Source of the DNA: an uncultured Poribacteria bacterium
GTDB taxonomy: Bacteria > Poribacteria > WGA-4E > WGA-3G
Assembly (NCBI GenBank): GCA_958295855.1
Contig: OY282383.1
Location: 3,142,481-3,206,480, forward strand
Direction of reading: 5' to 3'
DNA: 64,000 nt
Position numbers and translations under genes: made by a program. Every line of letters begins with the position of its first letter. The first letter of the stretch is position 1. This document shows positions 7,848-15,838 of the stretch, one piece after another. The notes beneath the pieces are model-generated. The model saw nothing but the letters and a program-made list of their open reading frames with translations, searched no databases and was not told where the DNA came from.

Positions 7848-8919
7848 ATGGGAAGGTATCTCACGTTACGTCTACAACGAGGCGGTGAAGCAGTTTCACA
7901 AAGGCCGCAAGGTGTATGCGCCCGAGTTGCTAAAAACATTACCTGAGTGGACATCGAATTGTCCTCGACATATCCGTGTCGGTGCAGTGAGGGATGCACA
8001 GAAAGCGGTGACTGCCGCACGGCGAAAGTGGAAGGAAACAGGTGCACCGCAACGCGTAAAGTTCCGTAGGAAGAAGAACACCACGAAGTCGTTTTACTTG
8101 TGTGCGCAGTTCATCAAAGCTCATGGTTTCTATATCCGTTATCTCGGTGAAATGAAGATGACAGAACCGCTCCCCGCGAAGCCGCAAGCACCTGGCAAGA
8201 AGGCGGAACGTGACCATGAATCTGAGGTAAAGGATAGTCGCATTGTCATGGAACATGGCAAGTTTTATATGAACGTCAGCTACATCGAGAAAGCAAAACC
8301 GCGAGACTCAAGCGGGAATATCGTAGCACTCGACCCTGGCGTTCGGACGTTCATGACAATGTTTTCTGAAACGGCGTTCGGTTGGTTAGGACATCATGCT
8401 ATAAATCGTATCCAGAGGCTCTGCCAACATGCAGATAACCTCTATTCCCGCGCAACGCAGGTGAAACGTCCGCTACGGCGTACCCTGCGACAATGTGCAC
8501 AGAAGATTCAAGTAAAAATCCGAAATCTTGTGATGGAACTACACAAGAAAGTCGCACACTTCCTCGTCACAAACTTTGACATCATCCTGCTACCGACTTT
8601 TGAAACGCAGCAGATGATTAAGCGTGGCGCGCGGAAGCTCCGAAAGAAGTCTGTCCGTCAGATGTTGACGCTGTCGCATTACCAGTTCAAGATGTTCCTG
8701 AAGCAAAAGGCTTTAGAATATGGCGTTCTTGTAGTCGATGCCAATGAAGCATATACATCAAAGACGATTAGCTGGACAGGTAACATTGTCGAGAACCTCG
8801 GCGGTGCGAAGGTGATTACTGATGCAGACGGTAATCGGTGTGACAGAGATTTGAACGGCGCACGTGGTATTTTCATATCGGAATTGTCACGTGCTTTGAG
8901 GGTTCCTCCAGCGAGATAA
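7786..8919 (+). CDS. tnpB: TnpB-family RNA-guided endonuclease (IS607 tnpB)
   Basis: I place the start at GTG 7786, overlapping tnpA by 62 bases; the first residues (KKIKILPTTPQK) match the usual TnpB beginning, giving 377 residues. The RuvC-like triad is visible: Asp183 (ALDPGVRT), Glu273 (PTFETQQ) and Asp355 (DRDLNGARG). The zinc-finger region between the last two motifs keeps the frame YTSKTISWTGN but lacks the CxxC pairs. TnpB acts with an omega RNA from the 3' end of the element to cut DNA and retain it at donor sites; 8920-9010 is the place to look for that RNA. The gene seems intact although tnpA is dead. Confidence 0.85.
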   Translation: MTKSKKIKILPTTPQKAILRRWEGISRYVYNEAVKQFHKGRKVYAPELLKTLPEWTSNCPRHIRVGAVRDAQKAVTAARRKWKETGAPQRVKFRRKKNTTKSFYLCAQFIKAHGFYIRYLGEMKMTEPLPAKPQAPGKKAERDHESEVKDSRIVMEHGKFYMNVSYIEKAKPRDSSGNIVALDPGVRTFMTMFSETAFGWLGHHAINRIQRLCQHADNLYSRATQVKRPLRRTLRQCAQKIQVKIRNLVMELHKKVAHFLVTNFDIILLPTFETQQMIKRGARKLRKKSVRQMLTLSHYQFKMFLKQKALEYGVLVVDANEAYTSKTISWTGNIVENLGGAKVITDADGNRCDRDLNGARGIFISELSRALRVPPAR

Positions 8920-9014
8920 TCGCTGCAAACCACACGGTCGAGATGGTAACGCAATAGACGTTATCTCTGCTCTTGTCGCGATTTGTGTAGGTTCAAAGGA
9001 ACAGTAAGAATCAC

Positions 9015-9500
9015 GTGACACCGGAACAAATTTATGAAGCCCTCGTTGAACAGTTTGGTGAAGCTGCCCTCGGTTTTGACACCCAACTCGCTGGTGACCC
9101 GAGCATTTACATTGCTTCCGCAGCAATCGCCGATGTGTGCCAATATCTTGCCGAAACCGACACGTTGGCGTTCGATTCATTGATGTGTCTCAGTGGTGTG
9201 GATTTGAATGCCAAGGATGAAGAACTCGCTATCGTCTATCATATCTACGCGATGCAACACCGGCATAGTGTTGTTCTGAAAACCACGGTCCCGAAAACGG
9301 ATGCGCGCCTCCCGAGCGTTTCACATATATGGAAAACTGCGGATTGGCACGAGCGTGAGGCATACGACCTCTACGGAATCCTATTTGATGGGCATACCGA
9401 CCTCCGCCGCATCTTGCTGCCCGATGATTGGGAAGGATACCCCCTACGCAAGGATTACAAGGAACCTGAATTCTATCGTGGGATGCACGTGCCATATTAG
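9015..9500 (+). CDS. nuoC: NADH-quinone oxidoreductase subunit C
   Basis: 161 residues, GTG start. The conserved C-terminal NuoC signature is complete: WHEREAYDLYGI, then HTDLRRILLPDDW and YPLRKDY. NuoC lies in the hydrophilic connecting arm and pairs with NuoD. The start is only about 95 bp beyond the tnpB stop, and no clear ribosome-binding site precedes it, so insertion of the IS607 element may have altered its leader. It is separate from nuoD, not fused as in E. coli. Confidence 0.93.
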   Translation: MTPEQIYEALVEQFGEAALGFDTQLAGDPSIYIASAAIADVCQYLAETDTLAFDSLMCLSGVDLNAKDEELAIVYHIYAMQHRHSVVLKTTVPKTDARLPSVSHIWKTADWHEREAYDLYGILFDGHTDLRRILLPDDWEGYPLRKDYKEPEFYRGMHVPY

Positions 9501-9780
9501 GTAGTATTCCTATTCACTTGTAGGGTGGGCCCCCGTGCCTGCCCAATTTAACCCGCGTACTGTAGCACGGTGTATGAGATAAGTAAGGTAGAAGTGCTCT
9601 CCGAATCGCGACGTATCCGATACAACGTCCAGAAAACCGAAAACGGAATGGCTCGGAAAAAAAAGTCGTTAAAACTTGACATCAGGTTGCAAAAATGGTA
9701 TCATATTATATGAGGAAAATAGATAAACACGGCTAACAAATTTCATTTATTTTAATTTTAATCTTTGCAGAGTCCGCACT
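9501..9780. other. nuoC-nuoD gap with hairpin and promoter
   Basis: The gap starts with an R3-like palindrome (about 9521-9547; arms around GGGTGGGC/GCCTGCCC). It ends with the promoter listed separately. No coding sequence is supported. Confidence 0.4.
9676..9704 (+). promoter_or_regulatory. Promoter before nuoD
   Basis: TTGACA (9676-9681), 17-bp spacer, TATCAT (9699-9704), about 77 bp before the nuoD ATG. It would let nuoD and downstream genes be expressed despite the IS607 insertion upstream. Confidence 0.6.
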
Positions 9781-10986
9781 ATGGAAACAACACAGCAGAC
9801 AGAAAGTAAAATTATTGAACTACAACCGTTCGCCGACGAGATGGTGGTAAACATGGGCCCCCAGCATCCGAGCACACACGGTGTTTTACGGTTAGAGTTG
9901 AAGTTAGACGGGGAAGTGGTGCGCGAAGCCATCCCGCACATCGGATACCTCCATCGCTGTTTTGAGAAACATTCGGAAAACCTCTCCTACCCTCAAATTA
10001 TTCCGTTTACGGACCGGATGGATTACGTCGCCGCGATGAACCAGAATTGGGGATTTTGCCTCGCTGTTGAAAAACTGCTTGAGGCGGATGAAAAACGCAA
10101 CTTTGCGGTGCCAGAACGGGCAGAATACCTACGAGTGCTTATCTGCGAATTGAATCGGATTGCGAGCCATCTGCTCTCGTTCGGAACGTACGGGATGGAC
10201 CTCGGGGCATTTACACCGTTTCTCTACGCCTTCCGAGACCGGGAAAAACTGCTCCTACTTTTTGAGAAGGTGTGCGGGGCACGGCTAACGTATAACTATA
10301 TCCGCATCGGCGGTGTCTCTGAAATTATCCCGATGGAGCCCGGTTCTATTACCGAACAGAACTTTTTAGATGAGGTAGAACAGTTCCTGGACTATTTTGA
10401 ACCACTGATTGACGAGTATAACGAGCTCCTGACAAAAAACAGCATTTTCTCGGAACGCACAACGGGTGTCGCTGTCATGTCCGCAGAGATGGCACTGAGT
10501 TACGGCGCGACAGGGCCAAACCTTCGTGGCTCCGGTGTGGATTGGGATTTGCGGCGAGATGAACCTTATTCCATCTATGACAGGTTTGCCTTTGATGTGC
10601 CGGTCGCCATGAATGTTCCGGAGTTGGGTGCGGTTGTGGGTGACTGCTGGAGTCGATACAAGATACGCATGGATGAAATGAAACAGTCGATCCGGATTGT
10701 GCGACAGATTTTGGCAGAAGGGCTCCCCGACGGTCCCGTGATGGCAGATTTAAAAGCAGTCCGTCCACCAAAAGGTGAGCTCTATTTCCGAAGCGAAGCT
10801 CCGCGCGGCGAGCTTGGATTCTACATTGTAAGTGACGGCACACCGAAGCCAGTGCGTGTCAAGGGACGCTCGCCCTGCTTTAGTGCCTTGAGTGCACTAC
10901 AAGAACTGAGCCAGGGCTTGATGGTAGCAGATATTATCGCGATTATCGGCAGCATTGATATTGTGATGGGAGAAGTGGACCGGTAA
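9781..10986 (+). CDS. nuoD: NADH-quinone oxidoreductase subunit D
   Basis: 401 residues, close to the usual NuoD length. NMGPQHPSTHGVLRLEL near the N-terminus is the quinone-binding histidine loop (49-kDa subunit). Further family marks are YVAAMNQNWGF, LNRIASHLLSFG, the GPNLRGSGVDWDLR segment and the C-terminal GSIDIVMGEVDR. It forms the quinone site with NuoB. The gene has its own predicted promoter. Confidence 0.95.
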   Translation: METTQQTESKIIELQPFADEMVVNMGPQHPSTHGVLRLELKLDGEVVREAIPHIGYLHRCFEKHSENLSYPQIIPFTDRMDYVAAMNQNWGFCLAVEKLLEADEKRNFAVPERAEYLRVLICELNRIASHLLSFGTYGMDLGAFTPFLYAFRDREKLLLLFEKVCGARLTYNYIRIGGVSEIIPMEPGSITEQNFLDEVEQFLDYFEPLIDEYNELLTKNSIFSERTTGVAVMSAEMALSYGATGPNLRGSGVDWDLRRDEPYSIYDRFAFDVPVAMNVPELGAVVGDCWSRYKIRMDEMKQSIRIVRQILAEGLPDGPVMADLKAVRPPKGELYFRSEAPRGELGFYIVSDGTPKPVRVKGRSPCFSALSALQELSQGLMVADIIAIIGSIDIVMGEVDR

Positions 10987-10993
10987 GTAAGGG

Positions 10994-11022
10994 GGTATCA
11001 CCCCGCAAAGCGGGGAAGTACC
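10994..11022. repeat. R1 palindrome after nuoD
   Basis: R1 copy (GGTATCA, CCCCGCAAAGCGGGG, AGTACC), 7 bases beyond the nuoD stop. As RNA it would make a GC-rich hairpin between nuoD and the next gene. Confidence 0.75.
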
Positions 11023-11060
11023 CCTTTCCCGCCCATGCTGTTGAGTCTAGGAGGTTTACT

Positions 11061-11420
11061 ATGACGGATGGGGAATTCCGAGAGCGCGTTTTAGCGTGGA
11101 TGGAGCATACAGATAATTGGATGGGGCGCACCGAAGAATGGATGGGGCGCACCCAACAATGGATGGAGCGCACCGAAGAATGGAAGGCTCAAACGGATAA
11201 TCACATGGGCAACCTTGAAGGACAGATGGGTAACCTTGAAGAGCGGATGGGCAACCTTGAAGAGCGGATGGGCTTCCTTCAGGAGGGAGTGGCTTGGATG
11301 CGCGGCAAACTGGAGGGAGAGCACGAGGCGGCTGTTGCACTGTGGGGCAAGGTTGCTAAGATTGCTGTCTTAGTATCGGCAGCGTCTGCAATTATCGCGC
11401 TCCTCGCGTATTTCAAATAA
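11061..11420 (+). CDS. Repeat-rich coiled-coil membrane protein in the nuo operon
   Basis: 119 residues, AGGAGG site before the ATG. The N-terminal half is built from degenerate 7-residue units: four or more of the type WMGRTEE and then MGNLEER, i.e. a helical coiled coil with one Met and one hydrophobic residue per turn. It ends with a single hydrophobic helix (about 92-115). No complex I subunit looks like this, yet it lies between nuoD and nuoH with 9 bases to nuoH. The repeat units are also repeated in DNA, so copy number may vary by slippage. Function unknown; a coiled-coil tether at the membrane is a guess. Confidence 0.75.
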   Translation: MTDGEFRERVLAWMEHTDNWMGRTEEWMGRTQQWMERTEEWKAQTDNHMGNLEGQMGNLEERMGNLEERMGFLQEGVAWMRGKLEGEHEAAVALWGKVAKIAVLVSAASAIIALLAYFK

Positions 11421-11429
11421 GGAGGTCAG

Positions 11430-12662
11430 ATGTCGGATATTTTGCCTGAAGGTTTCTTTGCACAGGTTCCCGCCGGGAATTGGGCAGAGGAATTTGTACA
11501 GAATGTTGTGATTCCGCAACTGCCGGAAGCAGTTGCTGCACATTTCTCTGTGGCGTTCGGCACGGTTCTCGTGATGTTTGCCTGTGCTGGCATCTTCGTT
11601 GGGCTGGTGCCGTTACTGCCGTTGGTTTTGGTATTAGCAGAGCGAAAAGTTGCCGCTCGCTTTCAGAATCGCACCGGGCCTATGCGGGTTGGCCCGTGGG
11701 GCACCCTTCAAACGTTAGCAGATGGCGTAAAACTCATCTTCAAAGAGGATTATATCCCCCCCCAAGGCGATAAATTCCTTTTCCTCCTTGCACCCTACAT
11801 CATTTTTGCGTGTTCTTTTGCTGTCTTCGCCGCAATTCCGTTTGGCCAAAATATTTTGGTTAGCCCGTTTAATATCGGCATCTTCTATATCATGGCAATC
11901 TCCTCTGTGATTGTGATGGGTGTGATTATGGCAGGCTGGTCTTCAAACAGCAAGTGGTCGCTGTTAGGTTCACTCCGCTCCGCTGCCCAAATTGTCAGTT
12001 ATGAAATCCCTTTGGGGCTCTCTATTCTCACCGTCGTGATGTTAGTGGGGAGCCTGAATATGCAGGAGATTGTGGCGAGCCAATCCAACGGTCTTTTCAG
12101 TTGGTTGATTTTCCGGACGCCCTTCACATTTATCGCTTTCTTTATCTTCTTTATTTCTTCTATCGCCGAGGTGAACCGAACCCCCTTTGATTTGCCCGAA
12201 GCAGAGTCAGAAATCGTTGCGGGGTTTCACACAGAGTATAGCGGGATGCGGTTCGCGCTCTTCTTTATCGCGGAATACGCAAATATGTTCGCCGTGAGTG
12301 CTATTGCTGCCACGCTCTTCCTCGGTGGTTGGGAGGGCATCTTACCGGGCTACGATTTTCTCGGTGGGTTCCCTGGTTTCGTTATCAAAACACTTGCACT
12401 TGTCTTCTTGATGATGTGGTTGAGATGGACGCTGCCTCGCCTCAGGGTAGATCAGTTGATGAATCTGTGCTGGAAATACTTTATCCCGATTGCCTTCTTT
12501 AACATCTTAGGCACTGGTATCTGGGGGCTCATCTTCCCAGAGGATACCTTGATTAGCATTAGCATTAGCTGCGTGCTTATCTATGTTGGGCTTATCGGTG
12601 CGTATAACGTCGCTGGAAGGGGGCTTGCGCAAAAGCCGCAGCCACAGGCCAGTTCGGCATAA
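11430..12662 (+). CDS. nuoH: NADH-quinone oxidoreductase subunit H
   Basis: 410 residues, GGAGG site 5 bases upstream. NuoH (ND1) signatures are plain: [14 protein letters not shown], the loop with KEDYIPP, the EIPLGLSI segment and [24 protein letters not shown], which lines the quinone channel. Eight or nine membrane helices are expected. The N-terminus carries about 35 extra residues before the first helix. A 700-bp non-operonic insertion separates it from nuoI. Confidence 0.95.
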   Translation: [410 protein letters not shown]

Positions 12663-12701
12663 GCAACGCAGCCACGTTCTGATTCGGTTTTGGAGTTTAG
12701 T

Positions 12702-12857
12702 ATGGCTAGGAGTTCTTCCGTTGTTAAGCAAGCACGTGAAGCGCGTATGAGTAAATATAAAAGAGAGCCTAAGCCTCAAAGTCAGGCGAATTATAGCGGT
12801 TTTCAGCGCCTGTTGAGGTTATATAACGCGAACCGTTACAGTTCTCTACATGGGTAA
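12702..12857 (+). CDS. Small basic protein, unknown
   Basis: 51 residues from an ATG with GGAG about 7 bases upstream. The product is strongly basic (R/K-rich first half, KYKREPKP) and shows no known domain. It lies between the nuoH stop and an element-like block, in the same orientation. It may be a real small gene or a chance frame; codon use does not decide. Confidence 0.35.
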   Translation: MARSSSVVKQAREARMSKYKREPKPQSQANYSGFQRLLRLYNANRYSSLHG

Positions 12858-12871
12858 GTTGCAGTGGCGTA

Positions 12872-13258
12872 AAATGTAATCAAATCTATACAAATGTAAT
12901 CAAATCTACCTGAAAGAGGTAGTCTTATCTGACAGATACAGAGGATGGTGAATGGAGCGTGGAAACGTTTCCTACAGCACGATGCGAAGTGGCACGCTGA
13001 ACAGTCCTACCCGCCGTGAAAAAGCCGACGGTGGAGGTGGCGATAAGACCTACGTGAGACGCTAACCTGCGACATCTCACTACAGCATCTGAGACGACAC
13101 GAACAATCGTTACGACACGTCGCGGACAGCTTAGCCGAGACGTAAAACGCCTGTGGATGCCGTGTAAGCCCTCGTTGGCAGGCAGTGGCAGTTGAAGCAG
13201 GAAGTATGACAGCAATGACCACAAATGTGAGAAATGTATAGATTTGTGAGATTTGTAT
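12872..13258. mobile_element. Element-like block with terminal inverted repeats between nuoH and nuoI
   Basis: The left end holds a 20-bp-period direct repeat of aaatgtaatcaaatcta (12872-12888 and 12892-12908). Its segment CAAATCTATACA reappears as the complement TGTATAGATTTG at the right end (about 13233-13244). Inside is a short frame (about 12952-13062) ending KADGGGGDKTYVRR, followed by GC-rich sequence able to fold. The form suggests a non-autonomous element or the 3' end of a TnpB-type element with its guide-RNA region; neither is proven. Confidence 0.35.
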
Positions 13259-13365
13259 AAGTTCTACAGAGCGGCGTTCTATCTTTTCGTTTATTGAATG
13301 GCTCTTTCCATCCCGTAGGAAGCCACCTCGATAATTTCTTTAAAATAATAAAGGAGAAATTCGTT

Positions 13366-14055
13366 ATGGACAAATACATACGAAATATCTACAGAGGCGT
13401 TTATACAGTCCTCGTCGGGATGCGGGTGACAATCCGGCAGTTCTTTGAACCAAATGTGACGCATCAATACCCGTATGAACATGCTTATGAAAAGAAGCGG
13501 AACGTCCGAGAGATTCCGAAAGGATATCGCGGGCAGCTTTACAACCGCATTGAGGATTGCATCGGATGCAAAAAATGCGAGCTGATTTGTCCGGTGGATT
13601 GTATTATGATTAAAGGCACGAAACTGCCCAAAGGGGAGCACCTCTGGGATAGCATGAACGTCGTGCATCTCAAAGACGGACGAGAAGTTATCGGCATCAT
13701 TGAAGGCAACGACAAAAAGATAAAGTCGGGAGATTCAGTGACGCTTACAAATATCACCTCTCGCCAAGGGCCGCAGGAAGCCATAGAGCGCGTTGAGCCA
13801 TCGGGTGTTGCTCACCGAACCCAGACTTTTTCCGGTGACGAGATATCGCGCATTGTCACCCGAAATCCTGTCGTTTTCTATCTCGACCAGTTTGATATTG
13901 ACATGTCCCTCTGTATGTATTGTGGGCTTTGCACCGAGGTCTGCCCGACGGAGTGCCTCACGATGAAGGACTCATTGGAAGGAATTGAGTACTCCAAATT
14001 CGACCGGAACGATTTAATTTTCAATTTTGATAAGCAGGAGATGTACAAGGAATAG
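13366..14055 (+). CDS. nuoI: NADH-quinone oxidoreductase subunit I with a large insert
   Basis: Start at ATG 13366 after AAGGAG; 229 residues. Two 4Fe-4S motifs are present: Cys65-68-71-75 (CIGCKKCELICP) and Cys183-186-189-193 (CMYCGLCTEVCP). In E. coli NuoI about 28 residues separate the two motifs; here 107 do. The extra 80 or so residues include HLKDGREVIGIIEG and look like a small beta domain. The N-terminal amphipathic helix typical of NuoI is kept. The protein passes electrons through clusters N6a and N6b. Confidence 0.93.
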   Translation: MDKYIRNIYRGVYTVLVGMRVTIRQFFEPNVTHQYPYEHAYEKKRNVREIPKGYRGQLYNRIEDCIGCKKCELICPVDCIMIKGTKLPKGEHLWDSMNVVHLKDGREVIGIIEGNDKKIKSGDSVTLTNITSRQGPQEAIERVEPSGVAHRTQTFSGDEISRIVTRNPVVFYLDQFDIDMSLCMYCGLCTEVCPTECLTMKDSLEGIEYSKFDRNDLIFNFDKQEMYKE

Positions 14056-14189
14056 TTGGTAGGGGCAGTGCCTTGTGCCTGCCCATCTACGACGAAAAAC
14101 CTTGCGTCAGAAACCTCCGACGACATCTACAGGGAATTGTTAGACCTGTCTTGCATTCTCAATTCTCCGCAAGGAAAGACGAAAAATAG
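14056..14189. repeat. R3 and R4 repeats filling the nuoI-nuoJ gap
   Basis: The gap is almost only repeats. An R3 unit (14059-14084) begins right after the nuoI stop. An R4 unit (14098-14187; ends CCTTGCGTCAGAAACC and CTCCGCAAGGAAAGACG) runs to the nuoJ start codon. The purine run GGAAAGACG of R4 is the only possible ribosome-binding site for nuoJ. A second R4 is at 22968-23057, a reversed one at about 46185-46256. Confidence 0.7.
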
Positions 14190-14708
14190 ATGGAATTTAC
14201 ACTCAAAACGTTTATTTTTTACGGCTTCGCGCTTTTAACAGTTGCTTCTGCACTTGTTGTGGTAACGGTGCGAAACATTGTCCACGCCGCGTTTTCGTTG
14301 ATGGTGACACTCTTTGGGGTTGCGGGGCTTTATGTCTTTTTACAGGCAGATTTCCTCGCTGCAACGCAGGTGATTGTCTACGTCGGTGGCATTCTCGTAC
14401 TCATCCTCTTCGGTGTGATGATGACAAGCGGGCGGTTAGAGATGCGCCTCCACATTGAACGCGGCCAACTCCTATTAGGTGGCGTAATAAGTGCGGCCTT
14501 GCTCATGTTGCTCTTAACTATCATTGCCAATACACCAAAATGGAAAAATCTTAGCGATGATGGCGAGCAGCTTGAACCCACAACCCGGCGTATCGGTGAA
14601 CTGATTTTGAACGGGCAATTTCTCCTTCCGTTTGAGGTTGTCTCCGTGCTGCTGTTAGTAGCGTTAATTGGTGCTGCCCTGATTTCCCGAAAAGAGGTCA
14701 GAGACTAA
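14190..14708 (+). CDS. nuoJ: NADH-quinone oxidoreductase subunit J
   Basis: 172 residues. NuoJ (ND6) features: a run of membrane helices with VVTVRNIVHAAFSLMVTLFGVAGLYVFL, the helix with a pi-bulge AATQVIVYVGGILVLILFGVM, and a last helix near residue 150. It belongs to the membrane arm. Translation initiates directly after an R4 repeat that supplies the upstream purine run. Confidence 0.93.
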   Translation: MEFTLKTFIFYGFALLTVASALVVVTVRNIVHAAFSLMVTLFGVAGLYVFLQADFLAATQVIVYVGGILVLILFGVMMTSGRLEMRLHIERGQLLLGGVISAALLMLLLTIIANTPKWKNLSDDGEQLEPTTRRIGELILNGQFLLPFEVVSVLLLVALIGAALISRKEVRD

Positions 14709-15094
14709 GCCCGGGGTGTCGCGATTAAACAGAAGCTACGTCATTTGCGCCGTAGGGGCAGTGCCTTGTGCCTGCCCGCAGATGTTGTCCTCACTTATGG
14801 GGCCTATGGACTAAAGCAGTCTATTTATTTCGAACAAGAGGTGTAGGGGCAGTGCCTTGTGCCTGCCCTTCCACAGACCGGAAGTTAGGGAATGTGCGTC
14901 AGTCCGGAGCTGCATACTCCGCACCACCCGCGTCAATACGTATCACCCCTGCTTTGCCAGCTTCAATGCGTTAATTCGCGAGAAGGGGCATAGAACCAAA
15001 AAGAAACCCGATTTTGACACTGGCATGTTTCCCCTGCTTTGCAGGGGTTAATACCACCTGGAAAAATCGGAGCAGAAACCCAATTGACGAAAAA
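14709..15094. repeat. Repeat cluster between nuoJ and nuoK
   Basis: Two R3 units (14752-14777 and 14843-14868) are followed by a composite R8 unit (15000-15094). R8 has outer arms AACCCGATTTTG and AAAAATCGGAGCAGAAAC, then AATTGACGAAAA, and carries an R1 palindrome (15022-15055) in its middle. The end of R8 touches the nuoK start codon. No gene is supported here. Confidence 0.7.
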
Positions 15095-15403
15095 ATGAGT
15101 TTACAACACTATTTAGTCATCAGTGCGATTCTATTTACGCTTGGCATTTTCGCTGTGCTGACCCGCCGAAATGCTATCAGCATTTTGATGGGCATTGAGC
15201 TTATTCTCAATTCGTGTAATCTGAACTTTGCCGCGTTTTCGCGCTTCGTTACGCCACCTGAAAACATTGATGGCCAGATAATCGCTATTTTTGGCATTGT
15301 ACTCGCTGCTGCCGAAGCGGCCGTCTTCCTCGCGATTATCCTTGCTATCTACCGGGAATTCGGGAGCATTCGCCCCAACGAAGTGGATACATTGAAAGGT
15401 TAA
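15095..15403 (+). CDS. nuoK: NADH-quinone oxidoreductase subunit K
   Basis: ATG at 15095 gives 102 residues, the normal NuoK (ND4L) size with three helices; a longer frame would read through repeats. The conserved GIELILNSCNLNF with its buried glutamate and the AAEAAVFLAIILAIYRE segment identify the subunit. No normal ribosome-binding site is seen: the R8 tail gacgaaaaa directly precedes the ATG. Confidence 0.93.
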   Translation: MSLQHYLVISAILFTLGIFAVLTRRNAISILMGIELILNSCNLNFAAFSRFVTPPENIDGQIIAIFGIVLAAAEAAVFLAIILAIYREFGSIRPNEVDTLKG

Positions 15404-15838
15404 GATCTTTTGTCATTCCTTGCGGAGTAATCAGCATAAGTAAGAAATAAAAAAGTTGTTCATTAAAATTCACAACAATGTAAGAAATAAAAAAGTTGTT
15501 CGCTAGTCACTCACAACTTGGTATGAAACCCCTGCAAAGCAGGGGCAAATACCATTGGCAGGAGTGTTCTGACGGGCAGGCACAAGGCACGGTTTCCCCT
15601 ACAGAGTAGCTCTCGTCGGAAGGCCCTTATGCACCCTTAATTAGCAGGGAGTGCTCTAGAACTAATAAGAAACCCGATTTTGCAGAGGGTGCATTCCCCG
15701 CTTTGCGGGGGTAAATACCTCATGCGGAAAAATCGGAGCAGAATGCACGTCGCTTATGGGCGCAGTGGTATATTACCCCTGCAAAACAGGGCTGATACCA
15801 TCACGCCGCAAAACTGAATTGACGAAAAGGTAAAAAGT
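15404..15838. repeat. Nested repeats between nuoK and nuoL
   Basis: This 435-bp gap holds, in order: a partial R4 end (about 15409-15436), two R2 units back to back (15440-15477, 15480-15520; arms AAGTTGT/ACAAC(TT)), R1 (15520-15553), reversed R3 (15574-15602), an R8 unit (15667 to about 15742, resuming 15816-15831) containing R1 (15688-15719), and another R1 (15767-15799). No gene is supported. Confidence 0.7.
15738..15815 (+). pseudogene. Scrap of a sulfatase gene with R1 inserted
   Basis: Bases 15738-15762 are identical over 25 bases to 60836-60860, inside the sulfatase gene of this window (codons for RRMHVAYGR). After the R1 copy (15767-15799) the similarity resumes with cacgccgcaaaa against tacgccgcagaa of the sulfatase. 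So a short piece of a sulfatase gene lies in the nuoK-nuoL gap, was itself split by R1, and separates the two parts of an R8 unit. Confidence 0.5.

Larger units (their letters stand above)
7140..8960 (+). mobile_element. IS607-type element inserted between nuoB and nuoC
   Basis: The block carries the IS607 pair: a serine recombinase gene (tnpA, broken) and an overlapping tnpB. IS607 elements end without clear inverted repeats, so the boundaries given are estimates: after the nuoB stop and before the GTG of nuoC. It splits the nuo cluster. NuoC retains its own start, and a promoter lies before nuoD. Confidence 0.75.

Noticed and set aside
12952..13062. Independent small gene ending KADGGGGDKTYVRR
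   Set aside because: The frame is short, has no ribosome-binding site and lies within an element-like block; recorded only as part of that block.
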